A stretch of 64,000 nucleotides of DNA from Amorphophallus konjac. Lineage: Eukaryota; Streptophyta; Magnoliopsida; Alismatales; Araceae. Both the position numbers and the translations under genes were made by a program. The notes under the pieces were generated by a model. The model was not told the origin of the DNA. It did no database searches and saw only the letters and a program-made list of their open reading frames with translations. Positions 21,164 to 32,700 of this stretch are shown in pieces. Location: contig CM040121.1 of NCBI GenBank assembly GCA_022559845.1, positions 513,402,566-513,466,565 on the forward strand, in the 5' to 3' direction. Each line of letters opens with the position of its first letter. The stretch's first letter is position 1.

Positions 21164-23830
21164 CAAACAGCAGCTCAGCCCTCTGTGTCTCAGACACAGC
21201 CTACCGCGCCCATCTTGCGCGCCACTGTGATTACAACTCCTCACAGCCAGCAACAAGCTCACTTCTTTCCAGAAGATATAGATCCAGCTATAGCCCACAA
21301 ACAGATGATTGAAAGAATTGTGGAAATGAAACTGTCAGAAAAGACTGGTGGTGATGCTGGTACCTATGATGTGTACAAGGTACCGTATCCTCCCCAGTAT
21401 GCTGCTAAGAAACTACCTCCAGGCATCAGCAAGCCGCCAAAGTTTGAGAAATTCAATGGCCAGGGCTCCCCCAGGGAGCATATAGCCTACTACACTACAA
21501 TTATGGGCGACCTAGCAGTCGATGAAGCTTATTTGCTCAAGTTCTTTGGCTCATCCCTCACTGGGTTGGCCTTTGAATGGTACTCAAGCCTGCCAGCCGG
21601 GTCAGTGGTTGATTGGCCTGATATGCAAAGAAAGTTCCGTGACAGATTTCATGTCACGGAGAGAGAAATCACAATAGCTGAGCTATATGCAACAAGGCAG
21701 AAGCAGGATGAGACCGCTCTGGATTATATAAAAAGATGGAGAAACCTCGCCATGAGATGCAGGCGGCCTCCACATCACGAGGACGCCGTCCAGATTTGCA
21801 AGCAGAATCTTCGGCGGGAGACTCTCGAAAAGATGATCGGGATGGAGATAGGGTCATTTGACCGACTAAACAATGCCGCGGCGGAGGTCGAGGCCTTCCT
21901 CTCCAGTAGTCCTTCAGTTGCTACTGCTGTGTACCAGAAAACTAGATTGGCTGATAAACGGCCCATGCCTGCAGAAGTCAGTACAATAGACTTCAAGATG
22001 TTCGAGCAACAAAAAGATAAAGAAAAAGGCGTTACCCGCCCTCCTCCCACTAGGCCGGCTGATCAGAAGGATGGCCCCGCTCTGCGAGCCAGGATGAGCA
22101 AGCCTTATTCCTTTCCTAAGGAAAAGACTCGGCTCCTGTTTGAGTGGGCCGCCCAATTTGACAAGATTGTCCTTCCGGATCCAAAGAGACCTGATGATAC
22201 CAAAAGAAAAGATGACCCCCACTTCTGCCCATATCATCAAGCATTGGGTCATCCCATTGAAGATTGCTATGTATTTAAAAATATTATTGAAAGAATGATT
22301 AAAAAAGGGGAACTCGAACTGGGTGAGTATAGAGTGGACCCTCCATGCCTGCATGAGTTGCCTGAGTTAAAAAGAGCAGTCAATATGGTATCTCTATACC
22401 GGCAATCGCCCAAAGAAATGATGAAAGAAACAGACACCGATGAGCCCATCCTGTGGGAGCGTGTCAAATCCCCAGGCCTGATGAATAAGATGAAAGATAA
22501 ATCAAAAATGCCAGATGTGCTAGATGACCCGTTATGGGTGCAGAGGTCGACCGCTGAAAGGAAGGAAAAACATATGCAAACAAACACAAGGAGGGACAAA
22601 GTCTTCTCCTGTAACATGCTGTCAGTTTTACCCGGCGATGGCCAGACTTCCGAAGGGGATGATGAAGAGATATGCTTCATGCCGATAAGGTCAGAGCAAG
22701 CCAAAGCTTCAGCCTCCTGTCCTGATGATGAAACCAGCAAGAAGCCTGGGCACCTCCCGCTACCAGAAGAAGAAGCGTGCTACCACACTCCTCCTCCATA
22801 TGCGGGGACGAGGGCCAAGATGTTAATTTCTGAAAGCCTGGACGCGTCCGGCGCCTGTAATAGGGTACTGTCAGTCCCTCCTAAGACTAGGGCCGGGGGC
22901 AACGTTCTTGGCCTTGCCATGATGACAGAGCTATCTAAAAAACTACAAGAAGTCAAAGTGTTACAGAGCAAGCTGAATGAAATGGGTTTGCATCCGCCTG
23001 GTTTGCACTTAAACTCACCAGCTCCGGTAGTGATGGGTAAACCCGATATGAAACAAACAATGAAAACCAACTCTGCCAAGGGAGAAGTTACTAAGGCAGA
23101 ATTGTATGAGGCCAAACAAAGGGCCGATGAATCTGCTCTGGATTATATCTACCGATGGAAGGACCTTTATGCCAGATGTCAGCACCCACCAAACCAGGAG
23201 GAGGCTGTCCAGATATGCAAGCGCAACCTAAAGACAGAAGTCTTAACAAGGTTGGTTGGCATCGAAGTCAAGTCCTTCGATCTCTTGAATGAGATTGTGG
23301 CTGATATTGAGGCCTTTTTGGCGAAATATTGCCCGGCCGCTACCGCCCTAAGACAAAAGAGCAAGCCTGCTAGTGAACAGCAAATGCATAAAGATATTTA
23401 CATTGCCGACTTCCAAGCTTTTGAGAAGAAAAAGGCGAAGGAGGCAGCTAGCTCTTCGCTAACAAAGACTGGCGAGCTAGGCCACTCCCTAAGAAGCAAA
23501 ATGACTAAACCCTACTCCTTTCCAAAGGAAAAGACTCGGGTCCTATTCGAATGGGTCACCCACCATGGCAAGATCATACTCCCGGCCCCAAAGAAGCCCG
23601 GTGATGCCGCAAGGAAAGATGAGCCTCGCTTCTGTCCGTACCATCAGATGCTCGGACACCCTATTGAGGACTGCTACGTCTTCAAAGATGTTATAGAAAG
23701 CTTGATACAGAAAGGTGAGCTGCAGATAGGGGAATATAAAGTGGACCCACCGCGTCCCCATCGAATGCTCAATTTCAAGAAGGCAGCCGACATGGCCGCA
23801 CCACACCCGCCAAAGAGCGATTTGCTCTAA
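21164..23830 (+). CDS. gag: Gypsy gag, capsid and duplicated zinc-motif portion
   Basis: This continues the frame of 19334-21163 after one TAG. A retrotransposon gag (capsid) domain spans about 21430-21900 (KFEKFNGQGSPREH; FEWYSSLPAGSVVDW; ALDYIKRWRNLAMRC). A C-x2-H-x4-H-x4-C zinc motif, the variant common in Tat-lineage gag, lies at 22226-22267. The second half of this unit is present again, diverged: ALDYIYRWKDLYARC at about 23137 and a second zinc motif at 23633-23674, with the stop at 23828-23830. The N-terminal half of the capsid domain is not repeated. No protease follows. Translation would need amber readthrough or internal initiation; no initiator ATG is near 21164. Confidence 0.85.
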   Translation, partial: QTAAQPSVSQTQPTAPILRATVITTPHSQQQAHFFPEDIDPAIAHKQMIERIVEMKLSEKTGGDAGTYDVYKVPYPPQYAAKKLPPGISKPPKFEKFNGQGSPREHIAYYTTIMGDLAVDEAYLLKFFGSSLTGLAFEWYSSLPAGSVVDWPDMQRKFRDRFHVTEREITIAELYATRQKQDETALDYIKRWRNLAMRCRRPPHHEDAVQICKQNLRRETLEKMIGMEIGSFDRLNNAAAEVEAFLSSSPSVATAVYQKTRLADKRPMPAEVSTIDFKMFEQQKDKEKGVTRPPPTRPADQKDGPALRARMSKPYSFPKEKTRLLFEWAAQFDKIVLPDPKRPDDTKRKDDPHFCPYHQALGHPIEDCYVFKNIIERMIKKGELELGEYRVDPPCLHELPELKRAVNMVSLYRQSPKEMMKETDTDEPILWERVKSPGLMNKMKDKSKMPDVLDDPLWVQRSTAERKEKHMQTNTRRDKVFSCNMLSVLPGDGQTSEGDDEEICFMPIRSEQAKASASCPDDETSKKPGHLPLPEEEACYHTPPPYAGTRAKMLISESLDASGACNRVLSVPPKTRAGGNVLGLAMMTELSKKLQEVKVLQSKLNEMGLHPPGLHLNSPAPVVMGKPDMKQTMKTNSAKGEVTKAELYEAKQRADESALDYIYRWKDLYARCQHPPNQEEAVQICKRNLKTEVLTRLVGIEVKSFDLLNEIVADIEAFLAKYCPAATALRQKSKPASEQQMHKDIYIADFQAFEKKKAKEAASSSLTKTGELGHSLRSKMTKPYSFPKEKTRVLFEWVTHHGKIILPAPKKPGDAARKDEPRFCPYHQMLGHPIEDCYVFKDVIESLIQKGELQIGEYKVDPPRPHRMLNFKKAADMAAPHPPKSDLL

Positions 23831-23851
23831 AGGGCATTTTCAAATACGAAT
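23831..23851. other. Start of untranslated tail
   Basis: A short spacer between the gag stop and the first hairpin unit. Confidence 0.5.
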
Positions 23852-24053
23852 GATACCCCGTTCTGGGGTAGGTGTATGCCAAAAAGGATGATGATGAAGA
23901 TATGCCCATGATACCCCTTCCTAGGGGCAGATGTATTAACAAAAAATGATGAAAGGTATGGGGATGATACCCTATCCTGGGGACACATGGGGATGATACC
24001 CTATCCTGGGGGCACATGGGAATAAAAAAGGATAAAGAAAAGAGAGATGATGA

Positions 24054-24119
<66 letters not shown>

Positions 24120-24516
24120 TACTCCCATTTGAGGGGCGATGCACATCAAAAAAAATGGAAATGAAAAAAAGAGAAAGATGACAAAATGATGGAAGATGCA
24201 GATGATACCCCATTCTGAGGAGGGGGATGCATATCAAAAAAAAAAGAAGAAAAAAAGGAAAGAAAAAAAATGAAGAAAAAAAATGATGATGATTATGAGA
24301 TGATGGAAGTTCCAAATGGTGTCCCATCTCGGGGGCAGATGCATGCCAAACAATGAGAAATATTGATGGTATCCCGTTCTTGGGACGAATGTATGCCAAG
24401 AGAATGATGGAAGACATACATGGGTCCCCCATTCTAGGGGTAAATGTATGAAATGCCAATGACGGCAAGCATAGCCGTCGCTGGATATGCTCACCCCTTT
24501 AAAGGGGCAATGATCG
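23852..24516 (+). repeat. Tail array T1: CCCC/GGGG hairpins
   Basis: About ten units of the type GATACCCC-TTCT-GGGGTA (starts near 23852, 23911, 23965, 23993, 24118, 24204, 24318, 24367, 24421, 24490) are each followed by a GATGTATGCC-like word and an A/G-rich spacer. A (TA)n run interrupts at 24056-24118. Confidence 0.8.
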
Positions 24517-24689
24517 CGTATGGTGATGAGGAATAAAACTAGAGCATTGACCCTCCAAGGGCCATCCTATCACATACTCTTACACTGCACGTCTGCTGCT
24601 GATGACAGGGACCATCCAAATGATGGGAGCCCAGATGGCAATGAACAATGAATGATGGATCAATGAAGAACGATGGAAGCTCGCCCAAC

Positions 24690-25360
24690 CATCAGCGTTC
24701 AGGCCAATAGATGCTCGATGAGATCCCAAAAGAAATATATATATATCAAACATCAAGGTGTCGGCATATAAGCTGATGGAGGAATAATGGCACTCGGATG
24801 AGTGAATGATAGATACATCGGTAATCAGACCGATAGATGTTTCACGATGGTCAAGGATATATAAGATGAATACATCGGTATTCAACCTGATATATAATAA
24901 ATGAAGCTCCAAGGCAAAGATGATGAATACATCAGAGCCCAAGGTGATAGAGGTTCAACAATGTCCACAAGATGTTCAAACAAGATCAACAATGCCCCAA
25001 GATGTCAACTATCGGTGTTCACGTCAACCGATGCTCAACCACTTTCCACGGTTGCCAAATGTATGCCCATCGGCGTCCAAGCCGACGGATGTCGGGGTTC
25101 GATCATTGACTTTCAAGCCAACAATCATCGGCGTCTTAGCCGACATATGTCAATCATTCAGCCATCGGTACCCTGGCCGATAGATGCCCGATGATCCTCT
25201 AGACTGCCAGAGATGTTTAACCGTCAGCATTCGAGATGACAGATGCTCACAAATATTGATTGCCAGTATGGCCAGCTAAGAGAAATCAAAATTCTAGCAA
25301 TCAGTGCCCAGGCCTACAGATATTCTTCCATCGGCACTCAAGCCGACCAATGGTCAAAGA
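24690..25360 (+). repeat. Tail array T2: ATCGG/CCGAT hairpins
   Basis: Units such as CATCGGCGTCCAAGCCGACG and CATCGGTACCCTGGCCGATA recur every 30-70 bp, usually closing with GATG. Arms differ between units yet mostly stay complementary. It is the dispersed relative of the tight 39-bp array at 28440. Confidence 0.7.
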
Positions 25361-25435
25361 TTGCCAGAGAAAAGTCAACAAAATCAGTGAATATGCAAAG
25401 ATGTAGATACCCAGCGGGTCAGAACCACATCAGCA

Positions 25436-25970
25436 ATGAAGCATACCCTTCCAGCGAACGGCTTCGTGCCCGAGCTGCCATGCACATTTTTGAATCAATT
25501 CAGACCTTTCGTCTGGGTTGGTTATGAAGCCCTATTCCTTTGCGTTAATGTCAAACCCCACATTAACGATGAAACATACCCTTCCAGCGAACGGCTCCGT
25601 GCCCGAGCTGCCATACACATTTTTGAATCAATTTAGACCTTTCGTCTAGGTTGATTATGAAACCTTATCCCTTTGCGTTAATATTAAACCCCACATTAAC
25701 GATGAAACCTACATTTCCAGCGAATGGTTTCGTGCTTAAGCTGCTACACACATCCTCGAGCCAATCCGGACCTTCTGTCTGGGTGGATGATGAAATCCCA
25801 TCCCCTTGCGTTGATGGCAATCCCCACATCAACGATACAGCCATGCTCGCGGCGAACGGCTTCACGCCTAAGCCACAAAACACACTCAAGTCGACCCAGG
25901 CCTTCCGCCTAGGCAGACGATGAAAACCTTATACCCCTTGCATTGGTGTCAGCACCCACACCAATGATGA
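25436..25970 (+). repeat. Tail array T3: about 135-bp units with two hairpins each
   Basis: Four units start near 25445, 25580, 25713 and 25850. Each contains a (C/T)AGAC-loop-GTCT(G/A) hairpin and a CGTTAATGT-loop-ACATTAACG hairpin. In later units the second reads CGTTGATG/CATCAACG (25809, 25827) and CATTGGTGT/ACACCAATG (25941, 25958), so both arms changed together. Confidence 0.85.
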
Positions 25971-26054
25971 TACATACACAAGTTGAGCACATGGCTTAAC
26001 AATTTACGAAGCTAAAGTCCCGATAAAAAAAAAAGAGAAAAAAAAAGAAGAGAC

Positions 26055-26279
26055 AAAATGGGGTTTAAAAAATGGAGATACCCCGCCAGTCTTGTTCAGA
26101 TACTCTGAACAAGGGCAAAAAATGGCCAAAACCCAGCTGTGGTGAAAACCCGAAAGGACACTGCAGGCAAAATCGGGTACCCCGCCACGTGAAAACCTGA
26201 AAGGGCGCGTGGGCAAAAGCAAGAGGGGGCTGGCTCCGGTGAAAACCCGAAAGGGCACTTGGGTTAGTAATGTGGTAAT
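26055..26279 (+). repeat. 225-bp segment, first copy (second at 27236-27457)
   Basis: Both copies hold GATACCCCGCCAG, an inverted TTGTTC/GAACAA-type hairpin and three GTGAAAACCCGAAAGGGC words. The copies differ at roughly one base in ten or fewer. In the hairpin the first copy reads CAGATACTCTG and the second CGGATATCCCG, again with paired change. Confidence 0.8.
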
Positions 26280-26289
26280 CCCAAAGAAA

Positions 26290-28095
26290 GCCTCACCTCC
26301 CGCCATAAACTCCTCGTCGATTGACCGACACCTTGCCCAATCAACGATCAAACCCACCCAGTACAGACCCTGCGTCTGTCCTGATAAAACCCTCATACCT
26401 TGCCAAAGTCCCACCATGGTGAAGTCCACTATTGATCGATTGGCGCCTTGCCCGATCAATAATGAAACCTATCCGGCTTAGACCTTACGTCTATCCCGAT
26501 GAAACCTATGAAATCTTGGCATTGGTATAAATCCAATACCGATGATGAAACCTCCTTTGATCGATTGGCGCTCTACCCGGTCAATGATGAAACCTATCAG
26601 GCTTAGACCTTACGTCTATCCCGATGAAACCTATGAAATCTTTGCATTGGTATAAACCCAATACCGATGATGAAACCCCCCTGTGATCGATGGGCACCCT
26701 GCCCGATCGACGAAGAAACCCGTCCTATTAAACTTGCATCTCTTCCTGTCCCACCATGATGAAGCCTGCTGCTGATTAGCGGGCACACGGTCCGAGCAGT
26801 AATGAAACCTATCCAGTTTAGACCCTACGTCTATCCTGATGAAACCTACGAAATCCTTGCATTGGTATATACCCAATACCGATGATGAAACCAACTGTTG
26901 ATCGATTGGCACACTGCCTGATCAGCAATGAAACCTGTCCAGTTTAGACCTTACGTCTATGCCGATGAAACTTATGAAACTCTTCTTTGCATCGATATAA
27001 ACCCAATATCGATGATGAAACCAACTATCGATCGATTGGCACCCTGCCTGATCAATGATGAAACCCATCCAGTTTAGACCCTATGTCTATCCTGATGAAA
27101 CCTATGAAATCCTTGCGTCGGTATATACCCAATACCGATGATAAAGAGCAGCCGCCAATAAAGCAGCACATCGCCTGACCCGCGCTGAAGTCCCAATTCA
27201 AGCGATATATATACGTATATATAAATAAATAAATAAAAATGGGGTTAAAAATAGAGATACCCCGCCAGTCTTGTTCGGATATCCCGGACAAGGGCAAAAA
27301 TGGCCAAAACTCAGCTGTGGTGAAAACCCGAAAAGGCACTGCAGGCAAAATCGGGTACCCCGCCACGTGAAAACCCGAAAGGGCGCGTGGGCAAAAGCAA
27401 GAGGGGGCTGGCTCCGGTGAAAACCCGAAAGGGCGCCTGGGTCAGTAATGTGGTAATTCAAAGTTCCATGCCAACCGGCACGCTGCCTTCACCTCCCCTT
27501 CACTGATGAAACCTTCCGTCGGTCAGCTGGCTCCATTCCCCACCGATGATAAAACCCTCCCGGGGTAGACCTTACGTTTACCCTGATAAAATCCACATAC
27601 CCTCTTTCGCACGTCCCACCAACAATGAAACCCATCACTGTTCTGATGAAACCTATGCATTCTTGGCAAAGTCCCACCAATAATGAAACCCATCACTGTT
27701 CTGATGAAACCTATGCATTCTTGGCAAAGTCCCACCCGCGATAAACCCCTTCCAGTTTAGACTTTCCGTCTATTCTGATAAAACTTAAACTCTTCTTTGC
27801 TTCGATATAAACCCAATATCGATGATGAAACCAGCTGTTGATCAACCAGCACCTCGCCCGATCAATGATAAAACCCCATCCAGTTCAGACCCTACGTCTG
27901 TTCTGATGAAAACTATGCCCCCTTTAAATGTCCCACCTGCAATGAACCTACCCAGTTTAGACCTTTCGTCTATTCTGATGAAGCTTAAACTCCTTTGCAT
28001 CGACATGAGCCCAATGTCGACGATGGAACCACGCACTGAACGATCGGCAAATCGCCACAGTCAGCTTTGAGGAACAGACCTCTTGTCTGTTCCAG
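26290..28095 (+). repeat. Tail array T4: hairpins separated by GATGAAACC
   Basis: Three hairpin types rotate with GATGAAACC spacers: a GATCGATTGG/CCGATCAAT type, a TAGAC-CTTAC-GTCTA type, and a TCGATAT-ACCC-ATATCGA type. Variants keep pairing: TCGATAT/ATATCGA (26992, 27006), TCGGTAT/ATACCGA (27118, 27132), TCGACAT/ATGTCGA (28000, 28014); CAGAC/GTCTG (27886, 27896), GGGTAGAC/GTTTACCC (27563, 27576), GGAACAGAC/GTCTGTTCC (28071, 28085). The 27236-27457 copy of the 225-bp segment interrupts the array. A duplicate of about 68 bp lies at 27603-27735. Confidence 0.88.
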
Positions 28096-28280
28096 ATGTA
28101 TGTCTTCCGCTAGCCAATAGGCCCAGCAAAGGCAATCCCATCAGATACCGATACATGGTGGAGCGAGCCCCCATTCTTTCCCTGAGAGGATGGACGCTCT
28201 CCTGCTGCACACAGGTCGTCAGTATAAAGGCTGCTGAGACCGTTACTCTTCATACGAAGGAAATAACAACACATGAAGAA

Positions 28281-28438
28281 GATGTTCAGCCACCCGGAGC
28301 TTCAATCCGGCAGATGTTCAGCCACCCGGAGCTTCAATCCGGCAGATGTTCAGCCACCCGGAGCTTCAATCCGGCAGATGTTCAGCCACCCGGAGCTTCA
28401 ATCCGGCAGATGTTCAGCCACCCGGAGGTACAATCCGC
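28281..28438 (+). repeat. 32-bp tandem array, five units
   Basis: Units start at 28281, 28313, 28345, 28377 and 28409. Each carries CCGGA-GCTTCAA-TCCGG. The last is altered at its 3' end and leads into the 39-bp array. Confidence 0.92.
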
Positions 28439-28439
28439 G

Positions 28440-29540
28440 AGATGTACAGCCAATCAGGGCTTAAAACTGACAGATGCAAGATGTACAGCCGATCGGGGCT
28501 CAAAACCGATAGATGCAAGATGTACAGCCAATCAGGGCTTAAAACTGACAGATGCAAGATGTATAGCCGATCGGGGCTCAAAACCGACAGATGCAAGATG
28601 TACAGCCGATCGGGGCTCAAAACCGATAGATGCCAGATGTACAGCCAATCAGGGCTTAAAACTGACAGATGCAAGATGTACAGCCGATCGGGGCTCAAAA
28701 CCGATAGATGCCAGATGTACAGCCAATCAGGGCTTAAAACTGACAGATGCAAGATGTACAGCCGATCGGGGCTCAAAATCGATAGATGCCAGATGTACAG
28801 CCAATCAGGGCTTAAAACTGACAGATGCAAGATGTACAGCCGATCGGGGCTCAAAACCGATAGATGCCAGATGTTCAGCCAATCGGGGCTTAAAACTGAC
28901 AGATGCAAGATGTACAGCCGATCGGGGCTCAAAACCGATAGATGCCAGATGTACAGCCGATCGGGGCTTAAAACCGATAGATGCAAGATATGCAGCCGAT
29001 CGGGGCTTAAAACTGACAGATGCAAGATGTACAGCCGATCGGGGCTCAAAACCGATAGATGCAAGATGTACAGCCGATCGGGGCTCAAAACCGATAGATG
29101 CAAGATGTTCAGCCAATCAGAGCTTAAAACTGACAGATGAAAGATGTACAGCCGATCGGGGCTCAAAACCGATAGATGCAAGATGTTCAGCCAATCAGGG
29201 CTTAAAACTGACAGATGCAAGATGTACAGCCGATCGGGGCTCAAAACCGATAGATGCAAGATGTACAGCCGATCGGGGCTCAAAACCGATAGATGCAAGA
29301 TATACAGCCGATCGGGGCTCCAAACCAATAGATGCAAGATATACGGCCGATCGGGGCTCCAAACCGATAGATACAAGATATATAGCCGATCGGGGTTTCA
29401 AGCCGACAGATGCAAGATGTTCAGCCAATCGGAGTTTCAAGCCGACAGATGCAAGATGTTCAGCCAATCGGAGCTTCAAGCCGACAGATGCCAGATGTTC
29501 AGCCAATCGGGGCTTAAAGCCGATAGAAGTCAAGTATGCC
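28440..29540 (+). repeat. 39-bp tandem array, about 28 units in two alternating types
   Basis: Type A holds AATCAGGGCTTAAAACTGAC and type B holds GATCGGGGCTCAAAACCGAT. Each has matching arms (TCAG/CTGA; ATCGG/CCGAT). Much of the array alternates A-B, giving a 78-bp higher-order unit. The 3-divisible period leaves long open frames on both strands (for example 28083-29585 plus and 28414-29376 minus); these are read as by-products, not genes. Confidence 0.92.
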
Positions 29541-29762
29541 GTTGATCGGAGCCTAAAATCGACAGATGTCAGATATGCTAGTTGATCAGGGCTCAAGCCG
29601 ATAGTTGTTCAGCGGATCGAGGCTCAAGCCAAGAAGATCATGCCAGGAGGAACTCCCAGTATGGGGATGCTACCAAGCTATAACTGAAAGAATAAGTCGA
29701 TAGCATTGAGCCAATGATACACCTGCAGACACCGTGCCTCACCTTCTGCGCTTACGCCATCT

Positions 29763-29778
29763 GCAGGTGGGGGGCATT
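29763..29778 (+). promoter_or_regulatory. Polypurine tract of gypsy element
   Basis: GCAGGTGGGGGGCATT-type purine tract abuts TGTTGACAGC, the 3' LTR start. Confidence 0.75.
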
Positions 29779-32700
29779 TGTTGACAGCTAAAATATGAAC
29801 AAAGATAAAGATGGGACCAGACCAGCGACAAAGACTGGAAGATGCCTGCAAAGTCAGGATTGAGGGAGGATCCTCACCACCAACCAATTGCCCGGCTAGG
29901 ACCATCTCAGGCCTGGCTAATGTCCGGTGTTATCGTCATCATTCAGATGCCAATACTGATAAAGCCCCAGTTTGTTCACTGATGGAACCTCGAGATGATC
30001 TCAACAAAGCTGTGTCACTACTAAAGGGTCCTCTTTCGGTTCTGATAAAAGTCAATACAAAATAACTAAGAGAAGCCAAGGCAATTATGCGGCCTAAAAG
30101 CACTAAATGGGCCGGCCGATTGGGCTTCTGACCATGGCGCCGGGAACCTCAACGAAGGGCCGCTGGACGCGCCGAGAGCCTGAAGGAAGGCGCGCCGGGA
30201 ACTTCTCCCATGGATATAGGCGCCGAGATCCCTTTCGCAAGGCAAGGGTTCTATAAAACCCCTTGCTTCTCCCACAAGAAAGAGGGGCGGACAAAAAAGG
30301 GCGGCGTTAGAAGAAAAAAAAAGGAAAGGGAGATATCGAAAGGATAACCAGAAACCAAAGGAAGAAGAGAGCCTCCGCTGAAAGAAAAGAGAAGATCTGA
30401 AGAGAAAGAAGAAGGAAAGGCTCCAGGTGGGCTGCTCCGGGGAGGGAGAGGAGTCAATGCTCCGCCCTCCCCATGTTTTCTTTCCATTTCTTTGATGTAG
30501 TCTAGCGAGTTTTCTTCTCGATTTATCAGATGTAGCCGGACAATCCCGGTTCTGCTTTATATCTCTGCTTCTTATTTTCCCTTCATGGTTGATGTAAGTG
30601 TGAGACGATGCAATGAAATGGAATGCTGCAATTGCAGTGATGAATACTGGGCAATCGAAGTTCTTCCCCTTTGCATCCTGTGGATATATATCTTCTATTT
30701 GAAGTGCATAATAGTATACACAGTACTGGTTTCAGAATTCCCGTTGGTTCTCTGAAGAGGGATGAGGATAGGGCCCCCACCCCCATCTAATGGGTGATTG
30801 GGCTCCATCCCCTTTCATTTCCTATCTCAATGACAGATTCTCTGCATATGTTCCGAGTGTTTCCCCTCGAACCCTTCATGTTGTTCAGGAACCTGAGATA
30901 CCAATATCTTGGTTCTCTGAACTGCCAGGCTTTGGTGAATGATGATTTCGATCACTGGGTCCTCCATTCTAAGCCTTGAATGCTTAGGGCCTGGAGTTTC
31001 GATGCCAGAAGCCCATCCATCGCCAGTTTTTTTTGACGCCATTAGGTTCGTCCAGGGGATCAGAGACATTCATCTCTTGATCCCCCAGACGGCTGACGGC
31101 GAACGGAGAAAGCTTCTCAGGGTTCAGATGATGATCTTTCTTTTCCTCTGGCTAATTTGATCTCCCAGCTCCCCTGGCATCCTCCTAACAGAAGCCCCCA
31201 TGAAAGCCCCCTTTTCTGTGCTCCAGATCTTGCCTTAACCTGAGCCAGAAATCTCAAGAAACCCCGAACAGAGTATCGTTTTGAGCTCTGAAACCCTCAC
31301 CTACTCACCGTCTCGGCGTGCTAATTTCCACGCCGAGAGCCGAACTGCCGAGAGGCCTTCCTCTCTTGCTAAACGACAAAAAAACCTATTTCAAACCCTT
31401 CCACATGAGCCTTCCGGCACCAAGCTCCCGGCGTGCCAATTCCCCGCCGAAAATCCCTCAGCCGAGAGGCCTCCCTCTCTTGCTAAATGACAAAGAAACC
31501 AACAACCCCCCTTGGCCATGAAACCCCTCTCCACATGACCTTCCCGGCCTGGGCTTCCCGGCGGCAGGTTCCCGGCGCGCTAACTAGCGCGCCGGGAAGC
31601 CTTGCGCCGAGAACCCCCCCCCTTTTTTTTGCCATTTAGGCCCAGGCCGAGAGCCTCTCCCGGCCACTTCATGGGCGCGCCGAGAAGCCCCCCTTTGGCC
31701 ACTTCATAGCGCGCCGAGAAGCCCATTTTTGCCCTGGCCGAGATCTTCCTCTCCTGGCCAACAGAAACCACGCCGAGAGCCCTCTCTCTTGGCCGATTCA
31801 ACCCATGCCGATACCCCTGCTTCGGCCAATGAAACCCAGACCAAGGTTCATCTCTGCACCATTATCCTTCAACTCTTTAACCTCTCCATACATCCGTCAA
31901 GAGGATGTTTAGAGATCATCAGATACACCCTGAGGAGATACAGTAATGGGGAAGACCTCCCCTACATTCCTATGTCCCGAACTGAATTCACATGCAACCC
32001 CGCGGGTTCGGCGGACCTTGTCTTTACAAGGGTCTCATCGACCTCCGAGACGGGGAATAGTGATTGATGATAGAGACATGTACAGTCTCCTTGAGCCTTA
32101 GTGCTCCCTTACTTTTCGGCTTTCATCCCAGCACTCTGTGGATGTCAGCCTATATCATCCCCTGGCAGATGCTAAGTCCAAGGGAGGTGCTGCCGAAATT
32201 CTCTCAAGATGATAAAGTCAACATTGAACTGCACCGATAACTGACACAAATGTTGTTACTGAATCTTAAATCCGAATTTTGTTCCGGGGGGCTCCGCCCC
32301 CGGAAACCCCCGCAAGGGGCGCTGCCCCCTTGACCCCCGCGACCTGACCGGGCAGGTCGATCCCCGCGACCTGACCGCGCAGGTCGATCCGCGTGCGAGG
32401 GCGCAACATTAAGCGTTCGCTTACATTCCGTCGTCCCGCATCGGGTTCACGAATAACCCCTCTAGCTCGGGAGGGCTCTGCCACTGCATAAGTGCCGCCG
32501 GCTTCTATAGGGAATACCAAATATTGCCCCATGGCAAATATGCGATTCGGGAAGTTCAACACTTCTCTCTCTTTTGGCTTTCATCCCGGCACTCCGTGGG
32601 TGATAGCCTATTTCCCCCTGGGCATAACCCAGATAAAGGGAAGATGCTGTCGAAATGCTGATCGATGCTTTAAACTTCGTCACGGTCGCGGCTCAGGCTA

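Noticed and set aside
28083..29585. 500-codon open frame on the plus strand and 320-codon frame on the minus strand
   Set aside because: They come from a tandem repeat whose 39-bp period is divisible by three, leaving several frames open on both strands. No start context or family supports a protein.
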